A stretch of 16,052 bases of DNA from an uncultured Ruminococcus sp. (GTDB lineage: Bacteria; Bacillota; Clostridia; Oscillospirales; Acutalibacteraceae): assembly GCA_902803585.1 (NCBI GenBank), contig CADCQO010000070.1:1-16052 (forward strand), given 5' to 3'. A model generated the notes under the pieces. That model was not told the DNA's origin. It did not search any database and worked only from the letters and a program-made list of their open reading frames with translations. Positions 1 to 8,192 of this stretch are shown here, piece after piece (within the stretch, counting starts at the first letter, position 1; each line of letters opens with the position of its first letter). The position numbers were made by a program, and so were the translations under genes.

Positions 1-1
1 A

Positions 2-103
2 GCTTCACCTTTACAGGGCAGTTTAAATGTTCCACTCAGGGAGCAGAGCTTCTTTGAAAATTCTGAAATGTCAGCCGCTTCACAGGCGTTTTTCCGTCCG
101 TAA
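2..103 (+). CDS. possible 3' end of an upstream gene (partial)
   Basis: A reading frame is open from the left edge for 33 codons and stops with TAA at 101-103. No start is visible, because it would lie outside the window. The end of the predicted peptide (NSEMSAASQAFFRP) is not one I recognise. A 33-codon opening can arise by chance, and a 47-codon frame is also open on the opposite strand, so this is only a weak suggestion that a + strand gene ends here just before the secG promoter. Confidence 0.22.
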   Translation, partial: ASPLQGSLNVPLREQSFFENSEMSAASQAFFRP

Positions 104-111
104 AGCGGCTG
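72..111. repeat. 9-bp perfect inverted repeat
   Basis: CAGCCGCTT (72-80) is the exact reverse complement of AAGCGGCTG (103-111), with 22 bases between them. No T-run follows the right arm on the + strand, so it does not look like a standard intrinsic terminator. It straddles the stop codon of the possible upstream reading frame and may be a gene-end hairpin. Confidence 0.4.
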
Positions 112-143
112 GGAATAAAATCGAAAAAAATGTCTTATCATAC

Positions 144-172
144 TTGATTTTAGCAAAACTTTGTGTTATCAT
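144..172 (+). promoter_or_regulatory. probable sigma-A promoter of secG
   Basis: TTGATT (144-149) and TATCAT (167-172) are separated by 17 bases. They match the -35 and -10 consensus at 4/6 and 5/6 positions. Transcription would start near 179, about 40 bases before the secG start codon. Confidence 0.5.
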
Positions 173-219
173 GGATAAGTATTGTTGATCAAAAGCAACT
201 TTTTAGGAGGATTTTTAAT

Positions 220-675
220 ATGGGCGTTTGGGAAATTATCATCGGTGCATTGGTTCTTCTTTTGTCCGTCATCATGATTATCGTTATCATTCTTCAGGAA
301 GGACATGATGCAGGTCTGGGTACAATCACCGGCGGTGCGGATTCGTTCGCAAAGCGTGGCAAGGCAAAGACAGCAGATGCAATGTTTGCTAAGATTACGA
401 AATTTGTAGCAATCGGATTTTTTGTATTTGTTATTGTTCTGAATGCGATTTCCTACTTCGGCGGCAAGAATAGTTCTAAATCTCAGACAGAGTCTATTAC
501 TGGTGAAAGCTCTGTTGTATCGGAAGTATCCGGCGAAACTTCACAGCAGGCTTCTGGTGAAACTTCACAGCAGACTTCCGGTGAAACTTCACAGCAGACT
601 TCCGGCGAAACTTCACAGCAGGCTTCCGAAACGTCTGAACACTCTGCAGCAGCATCGAGCCAATCCGCTGAATAA
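220..675 (+). CDS. secG: SecG, preprotein translocase subunit, with repetitive C-terminal tail
   Basis: SecG is the small accessory subunit of the SecYEG channel that assists protein export across the membrane. The first 80 residues are typical: a hydrophobic segment (about 5-25), the conserved polar loop with LQEGHDAGLG and GGADSFAKRGKAKT, and a second hydrophobic segment (about 58-78). The start was chosen at ATG 220 because AGGAGG lies at 205-210; an upstream ATG at 163 has no such site and would prepend residues unlike the family. The protein has 151 residues, about twice the usual Gram-positive length. The excess is a Ser/Thr/Gln/Glu-rich tail with four SGETSQQ(A/T) repeats. With the usual SecG topology (both ends outside) the tail would be extracytoplasmic. 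The gene has its own promoter and terminator, so it appears to be monocistronic. Confidence 0.93.
   Translation: MGVWEIIIGALVLLLSVIMIIVIILQEGHDAGLGTITGGADSFAKRGKAKTADAMFAKITKFVAIGFFVFVIVLNAISYFGGKNSSKSQTESITGESSVVSEVSGETSQQASGETSQQTSGETSQQTSGETSQQASETSEHSAAASSQSAE
529..624 (+). repeat. four tandem 24-bp repeats within secG
   Basis: Four consecutive 24-base units (529-552, 553-576, 577-600, 601-624) each encode SGETSQQA or SGETSQQT. They differ at only a few bases, such as GGC/GGT and the final GCT/ACT codon. A truncated partial unit follows. The unit length is a multiple of three, so copy-number change by slippage would lengthen or shorten the tail without a frameshift. Confidence 0.92.
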
Positions 676-709
676 GACTTTGGAAAGAAATTATATAAGA
701 ACAGCAACA

Positions 710-746
710 GCATCTTCAATGTTTATCATTGGGGGTGCTTTTTGTT
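710..746 (+). terminator. intrinsic terminator after secG
   Basis: The left arm GCATCTTCAATG (710-721) pairs over 12 positions, some of them G-U, with CATTGGGGGTGC (727-738) around a TTTAT loop. A T-rich run (TTTTTGTT, 739-746) follows at once. The cca ribosome-binding site starts immediately downstream. Confidence 0.8.
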
Positions 747-760
747 GAAGGAGGATTCTG

Positions 761-2110
761 ATGATGCCATTTATTGACATACCGGAAAGTGTCCGGTATC
801 TTATCAGCCGTTTACAGCAGAACGGCTATCGTGCCTACGCAGTAGGAGGCTGTGTGCGTGACAGCCTTTTGCAAAAAACACCTGACGATTGGGATATCTG
901 TACTTCTGCTTTGCCCCAGCAGACACTTGATACACTTCAGATGCCCAATATCATTGAAAACGGTCTCAGACATGGTACAGTAACTATTCGCTATCAGGGG
1001 CAGAATTATGAAATCACTACTTTCCGGACAGACGGCGCTTATGTTGACAACAGAAGACCCTCTTCCGTTACCTTTGTAGCTGATGTAAAGGAAGACTTGC
1101 TGCGCAGGGATTTTACCATCAATGCACTGGCATACAATGATCAGGAAGGGCTGATAGATTACTTTAACGGCAGAGAGGACTTACAGCAGGGCATTATACG
1201 CTGTGTTGGCAATGCCGATGAACGTTTTCAGGAGGACGGTCTGCGGATTATGCGGGCGCTGCGTTTTGCGTCCCGTTTCGGTTTTCATATTGCCTCCGAT
1301 ACTGCCGCCGCTATTCACCGCAATGCGGAACTCCTGAAAAATATTTCAGCGGAACGTATACATTCAGAACTGGATAAGCTGCTGATAGGACAGAATGCCG
1401 AAGCAGTTTTGTCGGAATTTTCTGATGTACTAGCGGTTGTTATTCCGGAAATCACGCCGATGATCGGGTTTGACCAGCGCAACCCGCACCATGCCTTTGA
1501 TGTGTGGACGCATACTGTAAAGGCAGTTGCCAATACACCCCCTGAACGTATTCTAAGACTGGCGGCACTTTTTCACGATATCGGAAAGCCAAGTGCTTTT
1601 ACACTTGACGAAAAGGGTGTGGGTCATTTCAAGCGTCATGCTTTTCTGGGCGAGGAGATCACGCATACTGTTCTGCGGCGGCTTAGATACGATAACCGCA
1701 CCATAGCGCAGGTCAGTCAGCTGGTACTGCTGCATGACGATCACCCGTCCTTAAAAAACAAGTCTGTCAGGCGTTTTCTCAGCAAAACTGGAGAAAATCT
1801 GTGGCGTGAGCTGCTGCAGCTGCAAAAAGCAGATTTCAACGCAAAGGGTGTTCCGGTTACAGAAGAAGCCGCAGCCTATTTTGATAAGCTGTACGCACTT
1901 TGCGTAGAGGAAGCCAGCAGCCAGACTGCCTATACTCTCAAACGCTTAGCCGTCAACGGAAAAGATCTGATTGCACTCGGCATCAAAGACGGTATGCTGA
2001 TCGGGCAGATTCTCAGCGAACTGCTTGAGTGTGTGATTGAAGGCACATTGACCAATGAACGGGAAATTTTGCTGGAGAAAGCCCGTGAGATTGCCGCACG
2101 GGGCAGATAG
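761..2110 (+). CDS. cca: CCA-adding tRNA nucleotidyltransferase with HD domain
   Basis: This class II nucleotidyltransferase builds or repairs the 3'-CCA end of tRNAs from CTP and ATP. The N-terminal catalytic fold shows the GG motif with adjacent RD (YAVGGCVRD, residues 27-34) and the metal-binding DWD (43-45). RRDFTINALAY (115-125) and the ERFQEDGLRIMRALRFA stretch (154-170) form the template and neck region. A C-terminal HD phosphohydrolase-like domain carries FHDIGKP (271-277) and later HDDH. The length of 449 residues fits the Firmicute HD-containing form. The start at 761 has AAGGAGG at 748-754; an ATG three bases later would be equally usable. The gene sits directly after the secG terminator and I see no clear promoter of its own. 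Confidence 0.95.
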   Translation: MMPFIDIPESVRYLISRLQQNGYRAYAVGGCVRDSLLQKTPDDWDICTSALPQQTLDTLQMPNIIENGLRHGTVTIRYQGQNYEITTFRTDGAYVDNRRPSSVTFVADVKEDLLRRDFTINALAYNDQEGLIDYFNGREDLQQGIIRCVGNADERFQEDGLRIMRALRFASRFGFHIASDTAAAIHRNAELLKNISAERIHSELDKLLIGQNAEAVLSEFSDVLAVVIPEITPMIGFDQRNPHHAFDVWTHTVKAVANTPPERILRLAALFHDIGKPSAFTLDEKGVGHFKRHAFLGEEITHTVLRRLRYDNRTIAQVSQLVLLHDDHPSLKNKSVRRFLSKTGENLWRELLQLQKADFNAKGVPVTEEAAAYFDKLYALCVEEASSQTAYTLKRLAVNGKDLIALGIKDGMLIGQILSELLECVIEGTLTNEREILLEKAREIAARGR

Positions 2111-2160
2111 TTTTTTTGTGCAGCAGGCAAAATCATTTTCCCTTATTTTATGAAATGGTC

Positions 2161-2189
2161 TGTTCAAACCATATGATTTGTGGTATAAT
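2161..2189 (+). promoter_or_regulatory. extended -10 promoter of the dnaD-dnaI-degV cluster
   Basis: TGGTATAAT (2181-2189) is a perfect -10 hexamer with the TGn extension. A weak -35 (TGTTCA, 2161-2166) lies 17 bases upstream of it. Transcription would start near 2196. A short inverted repeat (ATGGT at 2155-2159 with ACCAT at 2168-2172) overlaps the -35 region. Confidence 0.7.
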
Positions 2190-2237
2190 CGTTGTGAAGA
2201 GAAAAAGGAAAACAAGCAGTGAATCATGGAGGAAACA

Positions 2238-3269
2238 ATGGGTTATCAATTGAATCTGGGGGTATGGAACAGCGTTTTTGCTGTACCCAGCGTATTAGTT
2301 GACCAACACCTGAAATTGGCAGGAGCGGCACAGTTGAAGGTGATTTTATGGATACTGCGCTATGCAGGGAAGGAATTTTCTGTCAGTGATATTGCACAGG
2401 CACTTTCCATGCATGAGGCAGATGTCAGAGACAGTATGCAGTATTGGACAGAAACAGGTGTGGTATGTCTGAATGACAATCTGCTGACGCCCGGCACCGC
2501 AGCGGAAAATACAGTGCTTGATACCGAAGAGGAAACTATTCCAGTTCCGGCAGAAGTGCCTGCTGTCCCTATGCCGCAGCCGCAGGAGCCGTCCGGAAAG
2601 AAACGTGTTCTGTCACGTCCTGAAAAACCCGATACAAAATATCTGGGCAAGAGAATGAAGGAAGACGAGGGAGTCGCCTTTCTGATGCGAAGTGCCGATG
2701 AAATTTTCGGCAGAATGACCAGCAACAATGACAAAGCAACCTTGCTGCTGATACATGAACACGACGGATTGCCGGTAGAGGTGCTGATCATGTTGATGCA
2801 ATATGCAGTGGGAATCGGCAAAGGGAATATGCGCTATATCGAAAAAATGGCGATTTCATGGGCAGATGACGAGATCACCACACTGGATGCAGCAGAAAAA
2901 AGAATCAAGCAGCTGCTCAGCGGGCGAGATGCCGCTAAGCGCATTCAGCGTATTTTCGGTATGGATGACCATTCTCCTACCGAAAAAGAAAGCGAAATGG
3001 CGAATTTGTGGATCAATACATGGCAGTTTTCTGATGAAATGCTGCGAGCGGCATATGAAGCGTGTGTAAACACCAAAGGTAAATATATTCTCAAGTATAT
3101 TGCGTCTATTTTGACCAATTGGTATCAGGCGGGAATTCATGAGGTTTCCCAGATCAAACAGTTGACTTCTGTCAAGAAGCAGTCCAAAGCAAAAAAAGAT
3201 TATGAAGGAACTTATGACATAGAAGATTACGAAAGTACCAGCGTGTTAGATGAGGAGTGGGACGATTGA
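2238..3269 (+). CDS. DnaD/DnaB-family primosome protein
   Basis: This is a replication-initiation or restart protein of the DnaD/DnaB superfamily, which remodels DNA and helps load the replicative helicase in Firmicutes. Residues 1-85 form a winged-helix-like N-terminal region (ILWILRYAGKEFSVSDIAQALSM is a helix-turn-helix pattern). A Pro/Glu-rich linker follows (about 95-135), then two helical DnaD-like modules (about 145-225 and 228-300). The second ends in the hallmark YIxxIlxNW pattern (YILKYIASILTNW, 283-295). The acidic tail ends in DDEEWDD-like sequence. The start at ATG 2238 is preferred over ATG 2226 because GGAGG (2228-2232) is correctly spaced for the former. Its 3' end overlaps the loader gene, mirroring the dnaB-dnaI pairing of Bacillus, so translational coupling is likely. 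Confidence 0.9.
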   Translation: MGYQLNLGVWNSVFAVPSVLVDQHLKLAGAAQLKVILWILRYAGKEFSVSDIAQALSMHEADVRDSMQYWTETGVVCLNDNLLTPGTAAENTVLDTEEETIPVPAEVPAVPMPQPQEPSGKKRVLSRPEKPDTKYLGKRMKEDEGVAFLMRSADEIFGRMTSNNDKATLLLIHEHDGLPVEVLIMLMQYAVGIGKGNMRYIEKMAISWADDEITTLDAAEKRIKQLLSGRDAAKRIQRIFGMDDHSPTEKESEMANLWINTWQFSDEMLRAAYEACVNTKGKYILKYIASILTNWYQAGIHEVSQIKQLTSVKKQSKAKKDYEGTYDIEDYESTSVLDEEWDD

Positions 3270-4279
3270 GTTATTCTGCGGAAATATACAACACAGCGGA
3301 ACAGGAAATGCAGAAGCGTCGTACAGAGGCAGAAGCTGCTCTGGAACAGCGCCGCAGCATTCTTTATGCACGTTCGCCCCGTGCAGAGGAAATCGAACAT
3401 AAGATTGCGAGAACATCGGTTGCTGCCGCAAAAGCGGTTCTGGGCGGAGCAGATGTCAAAACAAAATTGGAGTCACTCAAGGAAACGAATCTTGCCCTTC
3501 AGAAGGAACTGACACAGATTCTTCACAGTTTCAATTTTCCGGACAATTATCTGGAACCATGGTATCATTGTCCGGCATGCCGTGACAGGGGCGATATAGA
3601 CGGAAAGATGTGCAGCTGTATGAAAAGTCTGCTTCGGCAGATATCCTATGACAGGCTGAACAGCACTTCACCGCTTTCACTTTCAGACTTTGACAGCTTT
3701 TCACTCGATTACTATTCCAAAACGCTGTCATCTGCCGGAAAAATCAGCGAATATACACATATGACGGGGGTATTGGGATTTTGTAAAAAGTATGCCCATG
3801 ATTTTGAGCTTCATTCGCCTGGTCTGCTGTTTCAAGGTGCACCCGGCTTGGGCAAGACACATCTTTCACTTGCCATTGCTAACGAACTGATACAGAACGG
3901 CTTTGGTGTCATTTACACCTCAGCGCCTGTTCTGCTGAATAAACTTTCCAGAGAGAATATCGCCTTTGAGTCGTTTTCCGATAATTCTGTGTCCATTGAA
4001 CAGCTGACAACGGAATGTGATCTGCTGATATTGGACGATCTGGGAACAGAGTTTTATTCCCGGTTTACGGTAGCAGCACTCTATCAGCTCCTCAACACCA
4101 GAACCATTCTTTCCAAACCGACTATTGTCAGCACAAATCTTTCTTTGTCCAAACTGCAGGAAATATATGAGGCCAGAATTATTTCAAGAATCATCGGTAC
4201 TCTGAGAAGGGTGGAGTTTATCGGATCAGATATCCGACAGCAGAAACGCAAACAAAAAAAGCTGAAAAGCGAAACGTAA
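3266..4279 (+). CDS. DnaI/DnaC-type helicase loader ATPase
   Basis: This is an AAA+ ATPase that loads the replicative helicase at origins or restart sites. The N-terminal 90 residues are helical and charged. A Cys cluster follows (C102, C105, C116, C118; CPAC and CSC), matching the zinc-binding segment seen in DnaI-type loaders. The ATPase core has Walker A GAPGLGKTH (191-199), Walker B LLILDDLG (253-260), sensor-1-like STNLS (289-293) and an arginine-finger region around SRI (307-309). The start is most likely TTG 3266. It overlaps the stop of the preceding gene (TTGA) and has GAGGAG (3252-3257) 8 bases upstream; GTG 3257 would lie inside that binding site. The length of 337 residues is normal. 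Together with its upstream partner it forms a helicase-loading module. Confidence 0.9.
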   Translation: MSYSAEIYNTAEQEMQKRRTEAEAALEQRRSILYARSPRAEEIEHKIARTSVAAAKAVLGGADVKTKLESLKETNLALQKELTQILHSFNFPDNYLEPWYHCPACRDRGDIDGKMCSCMKSLLRQISYDRLNSTSPLSLSDFDSFSLDYYSKTLSSAGKISEYTHMTGVLGFCKKYAHDFELHSPGLLFQGAPGLGKTHLSLAIANELIQNGFGVIYTSAPVLLNKLSRENIAFESFSDNSVSIEQLTTECDLLILDDLGTEFYSRFTVAALYQLLNTRTILSKPTIVSTNLSLSKLQEIYEARIISRIIGTLRRVEFIGSDIRQQKRKQKKLKSET

Positions 4280-4294
4280 GGAGTGTGCGGTATC

Positions 4295-5146
4295 ATGTCA
4301 AAAATTCTTTTAAGTGCTGACAGCACCTGTGATATTTCGGGAGAACTGTTAGAGCGGACAAAAGCACAGCTGTTTCCTCTGCATATCATTCTTGATGATA
4401 AAAGCTATGATGACGGTGTGGATATTACACCCGACGAAATCTATGAGAATTTTCGTGCAACAGGTAAACTGCCCAAAACAGCAGCCATCAATACGCAGGA
4501 ATACATTGATAAATTCAGACCTTATGTAGAGAAGGGATATGATATCATTCACATTAATCTTGGTTCGGCTATTTCTTCCTCTTATCAGAACTGCGCAGCT
4601 GCTGCACAACAGCTCGGTCACTTGTACCCCATCAATTCCTGTAACCTTTCTTCCGGTTCGGGACATCTGGTAATTGAGGCAGCCGAAAGAATCAGACGGG
4701 GTCTGCCGGCAGCAGAAATTGCAGAGGAACTGAAAGAGCTTGTTCCGAAATGTCACGCCAGCTTTGTCATTGACAAACTGAATTTCCTGAGAGCAGGCGG
4801 GCGCTGTTCTACCCTTGCTATGCTCGGCGCCAATCTTTTGCACATAAAGCCCAGTATTTATGTTGATAATACAGATGGTTCCATGACAGTAGGCAAAAAA
4901 TACAGGGGCAAATTAGAAAGAGTACTGGTCAGCTATGTACACGACCAGTTGTCGCAATATGATAAAATCCGCAGCAGCCGCATTTTTATTACTCATGCAG
5001 GTATCGGACAGGAATATATTGATGTGGTGAAACGGGAGGTGGAAAAGCTGAATTTCTTTCAGGAGATTTTTATTGAAAGAGCCAGCTGTACGATTTCTTC
5101 CCACTGCGGACCCGGTACGATCGGCATTTTGTTTATGACCGAATGA
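4295..5146 (+). CDS. DegV family fatty-acid-binding protein
   Basis: DegV/FakB proteins hold a single fatty acid and can present it to a fatty-acid kinase (FakA) for phospholipid synthesis from exogenous fatty acids. Diagnostic segments are present: SADSTCDIS (7-15) at the N-terminus, TAAINTQEY (62-70) in the position of the family's TSQP motif, NLGSAISSSYQN (88-99), LRAGGRCS (165-172), and HCGPGTIGI (270-278) near the C-terminus. The size of 283 residues is typical. The start is taken at ATG 4295 with AAGGAG at 4278-4283; a GTG at 4283 would fall within that site. The gene follows the loader stop by 15 bases and is probably cotranscribed. No fakA gene is in view, so whether it supplies a kinase is unknown. 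Confidence 0.9.
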   Translation: MSKILLSADSTCDISGELLERTKAQLFPLHIILDDKSYDDGVDITPDEIYENFRATGKLPKTAAINTQEYIDKFRPYVEKGYDIIHINLGSAISSSYQNCAAAAQQLGHLYPINSCNLSSGSGHLVIEAAERIRRGLPAAEIAEELKELVPKCHASFVIDKLNFLRAGGRCSTLAMLGANLLHIKPSIYVDNTDGSMTVGKKYRGKLERVLVSYVHDQLSQYDKIRSSRIFITHAGIGQEYIDVVKREVEKLNFFQEIFIERASCTISSHCGPGTIGILFMTE

Positions 5147-5169
5147 ATGATGTATGAAAATTCCGAAAA

Positions 5170-5199
5170 GGGAAAAAATCTTTGAGAGAGGTTTTTCCC
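5170..5199 (+). other. intergenic inverted repeat upstream of rnr
   Basis: GGGAAAAA (5170-5177) pairs exactly with TTTTTCCC (5192-5199), leaving a 14-base interval in which a TCT/AGA pairing is possible. No T-run follows, so it does not look like a terminator. It lies 30 bases before the rnr start codon and could be a 5'-UTR hairpin or a processing site. Confidence 0.4.
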
Positions 5200-5229
5200 G
5201 ACAGAACTGATTGATAAAAGGATATTACT

Positions 5230-7365
5230 ATGAAACAAGAAGACAATGAAAAATTATTGGTCCTGCTGCAGGAGCAGGGAGAACCTATGGAGTGTTCCGA
5301 GTTAATGCGGTTAACAGGATTTGAAACGACCCGCTTTAATAATGCGGTGGCTTATCTTGAAAGCAGCGGAGATATTGTTTCTGTTGTACGCCGCAAAAAA
5401 ATTGCACTTGCGGAAACAGCAGGCTATTATAAAGCAACGATTGTCCGGCAGAACCGCTGGTTTTCGTTTGCACAGCCCTTTGATGCAGATATGGGAGATG
5501 TTTTTGTCCATTCAAGTGCTGCAAAAGGTGCTATGCCGGGAGATATTGTCCTGCTCAAAAAAATTATGGACAGTGAAAAGGGGCTTTCCGGTGAAATTGA
5601 TAAGATTCTGTCCAAAGGTTCCCGCATCATTACGGGCGTAATTGAACGTGAAAAGGGCAGAAAAGGGCAGGCGTATATCCTGCCTGATACTGGCTTTGCT
5701 TATCAGCTGCGTATTGTTCCGGGCGGAGAGCTAAAAAGTAAAGACGGTGATAAGGTCAAAGCGGCAGTTGCCTATGACCCGAGAGAAAAACGTGTATACG
5801 CCAGAGTAATTCATATCTATGGGCGGGCAGATTCGGCAAAAATCTGTTCAGATGCCATCATTGATGCGGCAGGTATTCCTACGAAATTTTCTGTTCCGGT
5901 CAAGCACGAAGCCGCTCTCAAAGCCGCCGAACCTATTACGGAACAGGAAATAGCCCGCCGTCTTGACCTGCGTGATGAACCGATCTTTACAATAGACGGT
6001 GCAGATGCCAAGGATCTGGACGATGCCATTTCCGTTAAAAAGACAGAAAAGGGCTGGGAACTGGGCGTACACATTGCTGATGTTTCGCACTATGTCACAG
6101 AAGGCAGTTCATTGGACGAGGCGGCAATGGACAGAGGTACATCTGTTTATTTTGCTGACAGAGTCATTCCGATGCTGCCGACAGAAATTTCCAACGGCTG
6201 CTGCTCGCTGAATGCAGGTGTCAAAAAGCTGACTTTTTCCGCTATTATCACCTTAGATGCAAAGGCTGAAATCGTGGATTACCGTTTTGAAAAAAGTGTT
6301 ATCATCTCTAAAGTAAGGGGTGTTTATTCTGAAGTCAACGCCATTCTGAACGGTACAGCCGATGAAGAAATACAGAAAAAATATGCCCCCGTGTATGATG
6401 AAATTTTTGTTGCTGAAGAACTGGCAGAACTGCTGAAAGCGAAGGCAAAGCAGCGGGGCGAGCTGGAAATTGAAACAGGGGAACTGCGTTTTGTGCTGGA
6501 CGAAAACGGTGTCTGTGTAGACGTTTCAGAGAGGGAAAGAGGTTTAGCGGAGGAATTGATTGAGCAGTTCATGATTACTGCCAACTGTGCCGCTGCACTG
6601 TATGCTAAAAGTGCACTGATACCGTTTGTTTACCGTGTTCATGAAGCGCCCGAAGAAGAAAGACTGGAAACACTTGCTGAACTGGCGGCGGCCTGCGGTC
6701 TGACCACAAGACGTTTAAAATCAGGAGTCCGCCAGACAGACCTGAGTGAACTGATCAGCAAGGCAAAAGAAACCAAATATGCCCGTCTGATTTCCGCGCA
6801 GGTACTGCGGACGATGGCAAAAGCCCGCTATGATGCCCGCCCGCTGGGACATTTTGGTTTGTCTTTAGCGGATTACTGCCATTTTACATCGCCTATCCGC
6901 CGTTATCCTGATACTTCGATTCACCGCATTCTGACCGCACTTGTCAGCGGTATGCCTATCGATAAAATACAGGAAAAATACAGTGCCTTTGCTTCAGAAT
7001 CTGCAAAACAGTCCTCCGACCGTGAACTGCGGGCGATGCGGGCTGAACGTGATGCAGAAAAATGCTACGCGGCCGAGTATATGAGTTCACATATTGATGA
7101 AGTGCATGAAGGAGTCGTTTCGGGCATTACAAACAAAGGTTTGTTTGTGGGATTAAGCAACGGTATAGAAGGCTTTGTCAGCTTAGCAGATGATGAACAC
7201 GCCTTCTTTGAATTTGATGGAACAGCCGTAACGACCGACAGAAGAAGCGGAAAAAGCTACGCAATCGGTGATGTGGTAAAGATCAGAGTCATCAATGCGT
7301 CCGTTCCCACAGGCACTATTGATTTTGCGTTTGCTTCACCCGCTGATACACAGCAGGAAGCATGA
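5230..7365 (+). CDS. rnr: Ribonuclease R
   Basis: RNase R is a processive 3'-to-5' hydrolytic exoribonuclease that degrades structured RNA and takes part in RNA quality control. The order of domains is complete: a winged-helix N-terminus (about 5-65), cold-shock-like OB domains (about 70-200), the RNB catalytic domain (about 245-570) and a C-terminal S1 domain (about 622-700). The catalytic signature DGADAKDLDDAISV (256-269) contains the metal-binding aspartates, and HFTSPIRRYPD (551-561) is the second RNB hallmark. The length of 711 residues is usual. The ATG at 5230 is preceded only by a weak AAAGGA-like site. In many Firmicutes rnr sits beside secG and smpB; here secG is 5 kb upstream and smpB is not in view. 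Confidence 0.96.
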   Translation: MKQEDNEKLLVLLQEQGEPMECSELMRLTGFETTRFNNAVAYLESSGDIVSVVRRKKIALAETAGYYKATIVRQNRWFSFAQPFDADMGDVFVHSSAAKGAMPGDIVLLKKIMDSEKGLSGEIDKILSKGSRIITGVIEREKGRKGQAYILPDTGFAYQLRIVPGGELKSKDGDKVKAAVAYDPREKRVYARVIHIYGRADSAKICSDAIIDAAGIPTKFSVPVKHEAALKAAEPITEQEIARRLDLRDEPIFTIDGADAKDLDDAISVKKTEKGWELGVHIADVSHYVTEGSSLDEAAMDRGTSVYFADRVIPMLPTEISNGCCSLNAGVKKLTFSAIITLDAKAEIVDYRFEKSVIISKVRGVYSEVNAILNGTADEEIQKKYAPVYDEIFVAEELAELLKAKAKQRGELEIETGELRFVLDENGVCVDVSERERGLAEELIEQFMITANCAAALYAKSALIPFVYRVHEAPEEERLETLAELAAACGLTTRRLKSGVRQTDLSELISKAKETKYARLISAQVLRTMAKARYDARPLGHFGLSLADYCHFTSPIRRYPDTSIHRILTALVSGMPIDKIQEKYSAFASESAKQSSDRELRAMRAERDAEKCYAAEYMSSHIDEVHEGVVSGITNKGLFVGLSNGIEGFVSLADDEHAFFEFDGTAVTTDRRSGKSYAIGDVVKIRVINASVPTGTIDFAFASPADTQQEA

Positions 7366-7410
7366 TGGGGCGGTTCTGGGAGCATTGCTTACGAAGTTTG
7401 CATTTTTCAC

Positions 7411-7439
7411 TTTACTTTTTATGGAAAAAATGGTACAAT
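7411..7439 (+). promoter_or_regulatory. extended -10 promoter of rex
   Basis: TTTACT (7411-7416, 4/6 match) is followed after 17 bases by TACAAT (7434-7439), which has a TGG extension at 7431-7433. The start point would be near 7446, about 30 bases before the rex ATG. I could not identify a convincing Rex-box palindrome overlapping it. Confidence 0.65.
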
Positions 7440-7474
7440 GTATCATAGAAATTTAGAAAACCGGTGAATATGTT

Positions 7475-8131
7475 ATGCAAAAAGATAAAATATCCATTCC
7501 TGTTATCCGACGGCTGCCGAGATATTATCGCTTTCTGGGCGATTTGCTGGAAAATGGCGTAAACAGGATTTCGTCCCACGAATTGGCGGACAAGATGGGT
7601 GTGACTGCTTCGCAGATCAGGCAGGATCTGAATTGTTTCGGAGGCTTCGGACAGCAGGGTTATGGCTATCCTGTGGAGGGACTGTATCAGGAGATAGGCC
7701 GTATTTTAGGCTTGAATCATCAGTACAATGTCATTCTTATCGGTGCAGGCAATCTTGGCAAAGCGGTAGGCGCACACATGGCGTTTGAAAAAAGAGGGTT
7801 CCGGCTGATTGGAATTTTTGATAACGATGAAGAAAAAATTGGTCAGACCATACACGGCTATACTGTCATGGATGCGGCGGCGCTGGAAGCGTTTTTTTCA
7901 GATCATACGGTAGAAACGGCGATTCTTTGTGTGCCCCGTACAGCGGCCTCTGAACTTGCCGAAAGATTGTATCGGCTTGGTGTGCGCAGTTTCTGGAATT
8001 TCAGTCACTATGATTTAGCTATGCGCTACTCCGATGTGATCGTAGAGAATGTTCATCTGAATGACAGCCTGATGATCCTGTGCTACAAGATTTCCGACCA
8101 CAAGGATACACAAACACTTCGGGAGAAGTAA
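7475..8131 (+). CDS. rex: Redox-sensing transcriptional repressor Rex
   Basis: Rex senses the NADH/NAD+ ratio and represses fermentation and anaerobic-metabolism genes until NADH rises. The N-terminal winged helix (about 1-78) shows the family pattern IPVIRRLPRYYR (8-19), the helix-turn-helix ISSHELADKMGVTASQIRQDL (32-52) and the conserved FGGFGQQGYGYPV wing (55-67). The Rossmann domain begins at NVILIGAGNLGKA (85-97) with an acidic residue at the end of strand 2 (FDND, 115-118). The C-terminal domain-swap helix region includes NVHLND. The protein has 218 residues, full length. It has its own promoter and a strong terminator, so it is probably transcribed alone. Its ribosome-binding site is weak. 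Confidence 0.95.
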   Translation: MQKDKISIPVIRRLPRYYRFLGDLLENGVNRISSHELADKMGVTASQIRQDLNCFGGFGQQGYGYPVEGLYQEIGRILGLNHQYNVILIGAGNLGKAVGAHMAFEKRGFRLIGIFDNDEEKIGQTIHGYTVMDAAALEAFFSDHTVETAILCVPRTAASELAERLYRLGVRSFWNFSHYDLAMRYSDVIVENVHLNDSLMILCYKISDHKDTQTLREK

Positions 8132-8135
8132 ACGA

Positions 8136-8177
8136 ACCCCCCGACTGCTGAGAAAAGGCAGTCGGGGGTTGTATTTT
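8136..8177 (+). terminator. strong intrinsic terminator after rex
   Basis: CCCCCGACTGC (8138-8148) pairs perfectly with GCAGTCGGGGG (8158-8168) around a 9-base loop, followed by TTGTATTTT. The stem begins a few bases after the rex stop codon. Confidence 0.88.
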
Positions 8178-8192
8178 CGGCGGGGATTCCTC

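Noticed and set aside
1..141. Minus-strand reading frame open from an ATG at 141 to the left edge (47 codons)
   Set aside because: It lacks a ribosome-binding site and a recognisable protein pattern. It competes with the + strand frame ending at 103, and an opening of this length can occur by chance.
2082..2117. Possible terminator at the end of cca (CCCGTG/CACGGG stem, then T7)
   Set aside because: The stem is only six pairs and is separated from the T-run by eight bases that include the stop codon; this is not a convincing intrinsic terminator.
2803..3069. 88-codon + strand frame inside the DnaD-type gene
   Set aside because: It is fully contained in the better-supported gene, has no ribosome-binding site and shows no recognisable domain.
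7366..7474. Rex operator upstream of rex for autoregulation
   Set aside because: I searched for a TTGTGA-type palindrome around the promoter and found none good enough to call.
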